From Candidatus Cloacimonadota bacterium (lineage in GTDB: Bacteria > Cloacimonadota > Cloacimonadia > Cloacimonadales > TCS61): a stretch of 5,483 bases of DNA. The notes beneath the pieces are model-generated. The model did no database searches. It saw only the letters and a list, made by a program, of their open reading frames with translations, and was not told where the DNA came from. This document shows positions 4,426-5,483 of this stretch, one piece after another (within the stretch, counting starts at the first letter, position 1; each line of letters opens with the position of its first letter). The stretch lies in NCBI GenBank assembly GCA_014382915.1, contig JACNIV010000092.1:1-5483 (forward strand), given 5' to 3'. The translations under genes and the position numbers were made by a program.

Positions 4426-5483
4426 TTGTTAATGAGAGAATCCGCGGCTTGCTTATCTCTGCAAAATTGCTTGGTTTCCAGTGCTATCATCAGTTCTTCA
4501 TTGGTCGGTATTTTCAAAATCTTTACCCTGGAACCATTTCCTGTGATATCTAAAATGTCGGGTTTGAACTGATCATTTTCTTTTTCATCAAGAACAATAC
4601 CAAGATAGTTCATGTCTTTACATACCAGGCTGCGGAGAATTGGCATGTTTTCACCCACACCACCCGTAAAGACCAGCACATCCAAACCGTTCATAGCGGC
4701 AGTATAAGAACCTATATATTTCTTAATTTTATAAGCATAAACTTCGTGAGCCTGGATAGCTTCCGGAATTTGTTTTTCCAAAATACTCTTTTCGATCTCA
4801 CGCATATCGTTGCTGATGGTAGAAAGACCTAGGATACCGCTTCTTCTGTTTAAAATATTATTAACTTCATCCACACTCATGCCCATCTCTTTCTGCATAT
4901 GGATCGGGATAGCCGGATCAATATCACCGCAACGAGTACCCATAACCAGACCTTCCAGCGGAGTAAAACCCATGGAGGTGTCGATCGATTGACCGCCCTC
5001 GATAGCTGTTATGGAAGCTCCGTTTCCAATATGACAAGTTATGATCTTCAGATCTGCAATCGGTTTATTTAAATATTCTGCAGCTTTATCTGCCACATAT
5101 TTATGAGATGTACCATGGAAGCCGTATCTTCTGATCTTATATTTAGTGTAGAATATCAATGGTAACGCATAAAGATATGCCCTGGCAGGCATTGTCTGGT
5201 GGAAGGCTGTATCAAACACACCACATTGCGGAGTATCGGGCAGAAGGTGCTGCATAGCATAAATACCTTTCAGATTAGCAGGATTGTGCAACGGTGCCAG
5301 GCTGGAACATTCTTCCATAACTTTTATCACGTCATCTGTAATTTTAACGGAACCGGAATAATGTTCACCTGCATGAACCAGACGATGTCCTATCGCATCG
5401 ATTTCACTAATATCTTTAATAATACCATGATCTTTGTCAGTTAAATTCTTTATAACAATCTGAATTGCATTATCGTGATTTTC
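4413..5483 (-). CDS. ackA: Acetate kinase (N-terminus outside window)
   Basis: AckA converts acetyl phosphate and ADP to acetate and ATP in the cytoplasm (reversibly), the energy-yielding last step of acetate fermentation with phosphotransacetylase. The frame is open to the window edge, giving 356 residues of a normally ~400-residue protein; about 55 N-terminal residues, including the first Asn/phosphate motif, are missing. The in-frame GTG at 5330 is internal, since clear AckA sequence precedes it. Fragment-numbered motifs are GHRLVHAGE (32-40), APLHNPAN (63-70), FDTAFHQTMP (90-99), GFHGTSHKYV (121-130), CHIGNGAS (150-157), MGTRCGDIDP (181-190), FTGGVGEN (272-279) and PTNEE (326-330). Arg34, His66, Asp91, His123 and Arg184 align at a constant offset with Methanosarcina AckA Arg91, His123, Asp148, His180 and Arg241, so the active site looks intact. 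One oddity is HAGE where HGGE is usual. About 20 residues follow the position where many AckA proteins end, and the TAG stop lies in a palindrome. The symporter gene follows 91 nt downstream on the same strand. Confidence 0.96.
   Translation of the reverse strand, partial: ENHDNAIQIVIKNLTDKDHGIIKDISEIDAIGHRLVHAGEHYSGSVKITDDVIKVMEECSSLAPLHNPANLKGIYAMQHLLPDTPQCGVFDTAFHQTMPARAYLYALPLIFYTKYKIRRYGFHGTSHKYVADKAAEYLNKPIADLKIITCHIGNGASITAIEGGQSIDTSMGFTPLEGLVMGTRCGDIDPAIPIHMQKEMGMSVDEVNNILNRRSGILGLSTISNDMREIEKSILEKQIPEAIQAHEVYAYKIKKYIGSYTAAMNGLDVLVFTGGVGENMPILRSLVCKDMNYLGIVLDEKENDQFKPDILDITGNGSRVKILKIPTNEELMIALETKQFCRDKQAADSLINNLPK

Noticed and set aside
5328..5330. GTG at 5330 (minus strand) as the ackA start
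   Set aside because: The frame remains open to the window edge and the preceding 51 codons contain conserved AckA sequence including GHRLVHAGE, so this codon is internal.
5199..5444. 81-codon plus-strand open frame opposite ackA
   Set aside because: It is antisense to conserved catalytic sequence of acetate kinase and has no independent evidence.

Overview
This is a low-to-moderate GC window from a Gram-negative bacterium. A lipid A kinase gene (lpxK), a PorV-like outer-membrane protein and a second probable outer-membrane beta-barrel all imply an outer membrane with LPS. The PorV/UPF0164-like protein, the AT-rich intergenic DNA and the anaerobe-type gene set (acetate kinase next to a sodium symporter) suggest an FCB-like lineage, possibly Cloacimonadota or a relative. 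That placement is inference from general impression, not from a marker gene.

Layout. Two genes run on the plus strand from the left edge: the C-terminal part of a probable outer-membrane beta-barrel protein (2-499), then, 4 nt later, lpxK (504-1505). Three genes on the minus strand converge on them. Reading right to left these are ackA (cut by the right edge, 5483-4413), a 13-TM sodium:solute symporter (4321-2885) and a secreted PorV/FadL-like outer-membrane protein (2743-1559). There is no gene-free stretch longer than about 150 nt, and no tRNA, rRNA, CRISPR array, transposase or prophage gene is visible.

How the genes may work together. The plus-strand pair belongs to cell-envelope biogenesis. 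AckA interconverts acetyl phosphate and acetate with ATP, and the symporter directly downstream on the same strand could move an organic acid or another small solute with Na+. A functional link between these two is inferred from adjacency only. The PorV-like gene has its own strong ribosome binding site and probably its own promoter.

The most interesting part is between the genes. The 3' junctions hold small palindromic elements with a GTAG tetranucleotide, resembling the REP/REPIN elements mobilised by RAYT transposases. Between the convergent genes lie two related GTAG-hairpin units in inverted orientation. Their stems differ by three paired (compensatory) changes, and their GTAG ends contain the TAG stop codons of both flanking genes. 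A further GTAG palindrome follows the symporter, and another palindrome carries the ackA stop. I see no dedicated new multi-gene system; these elements are the best candidates for follow-up.
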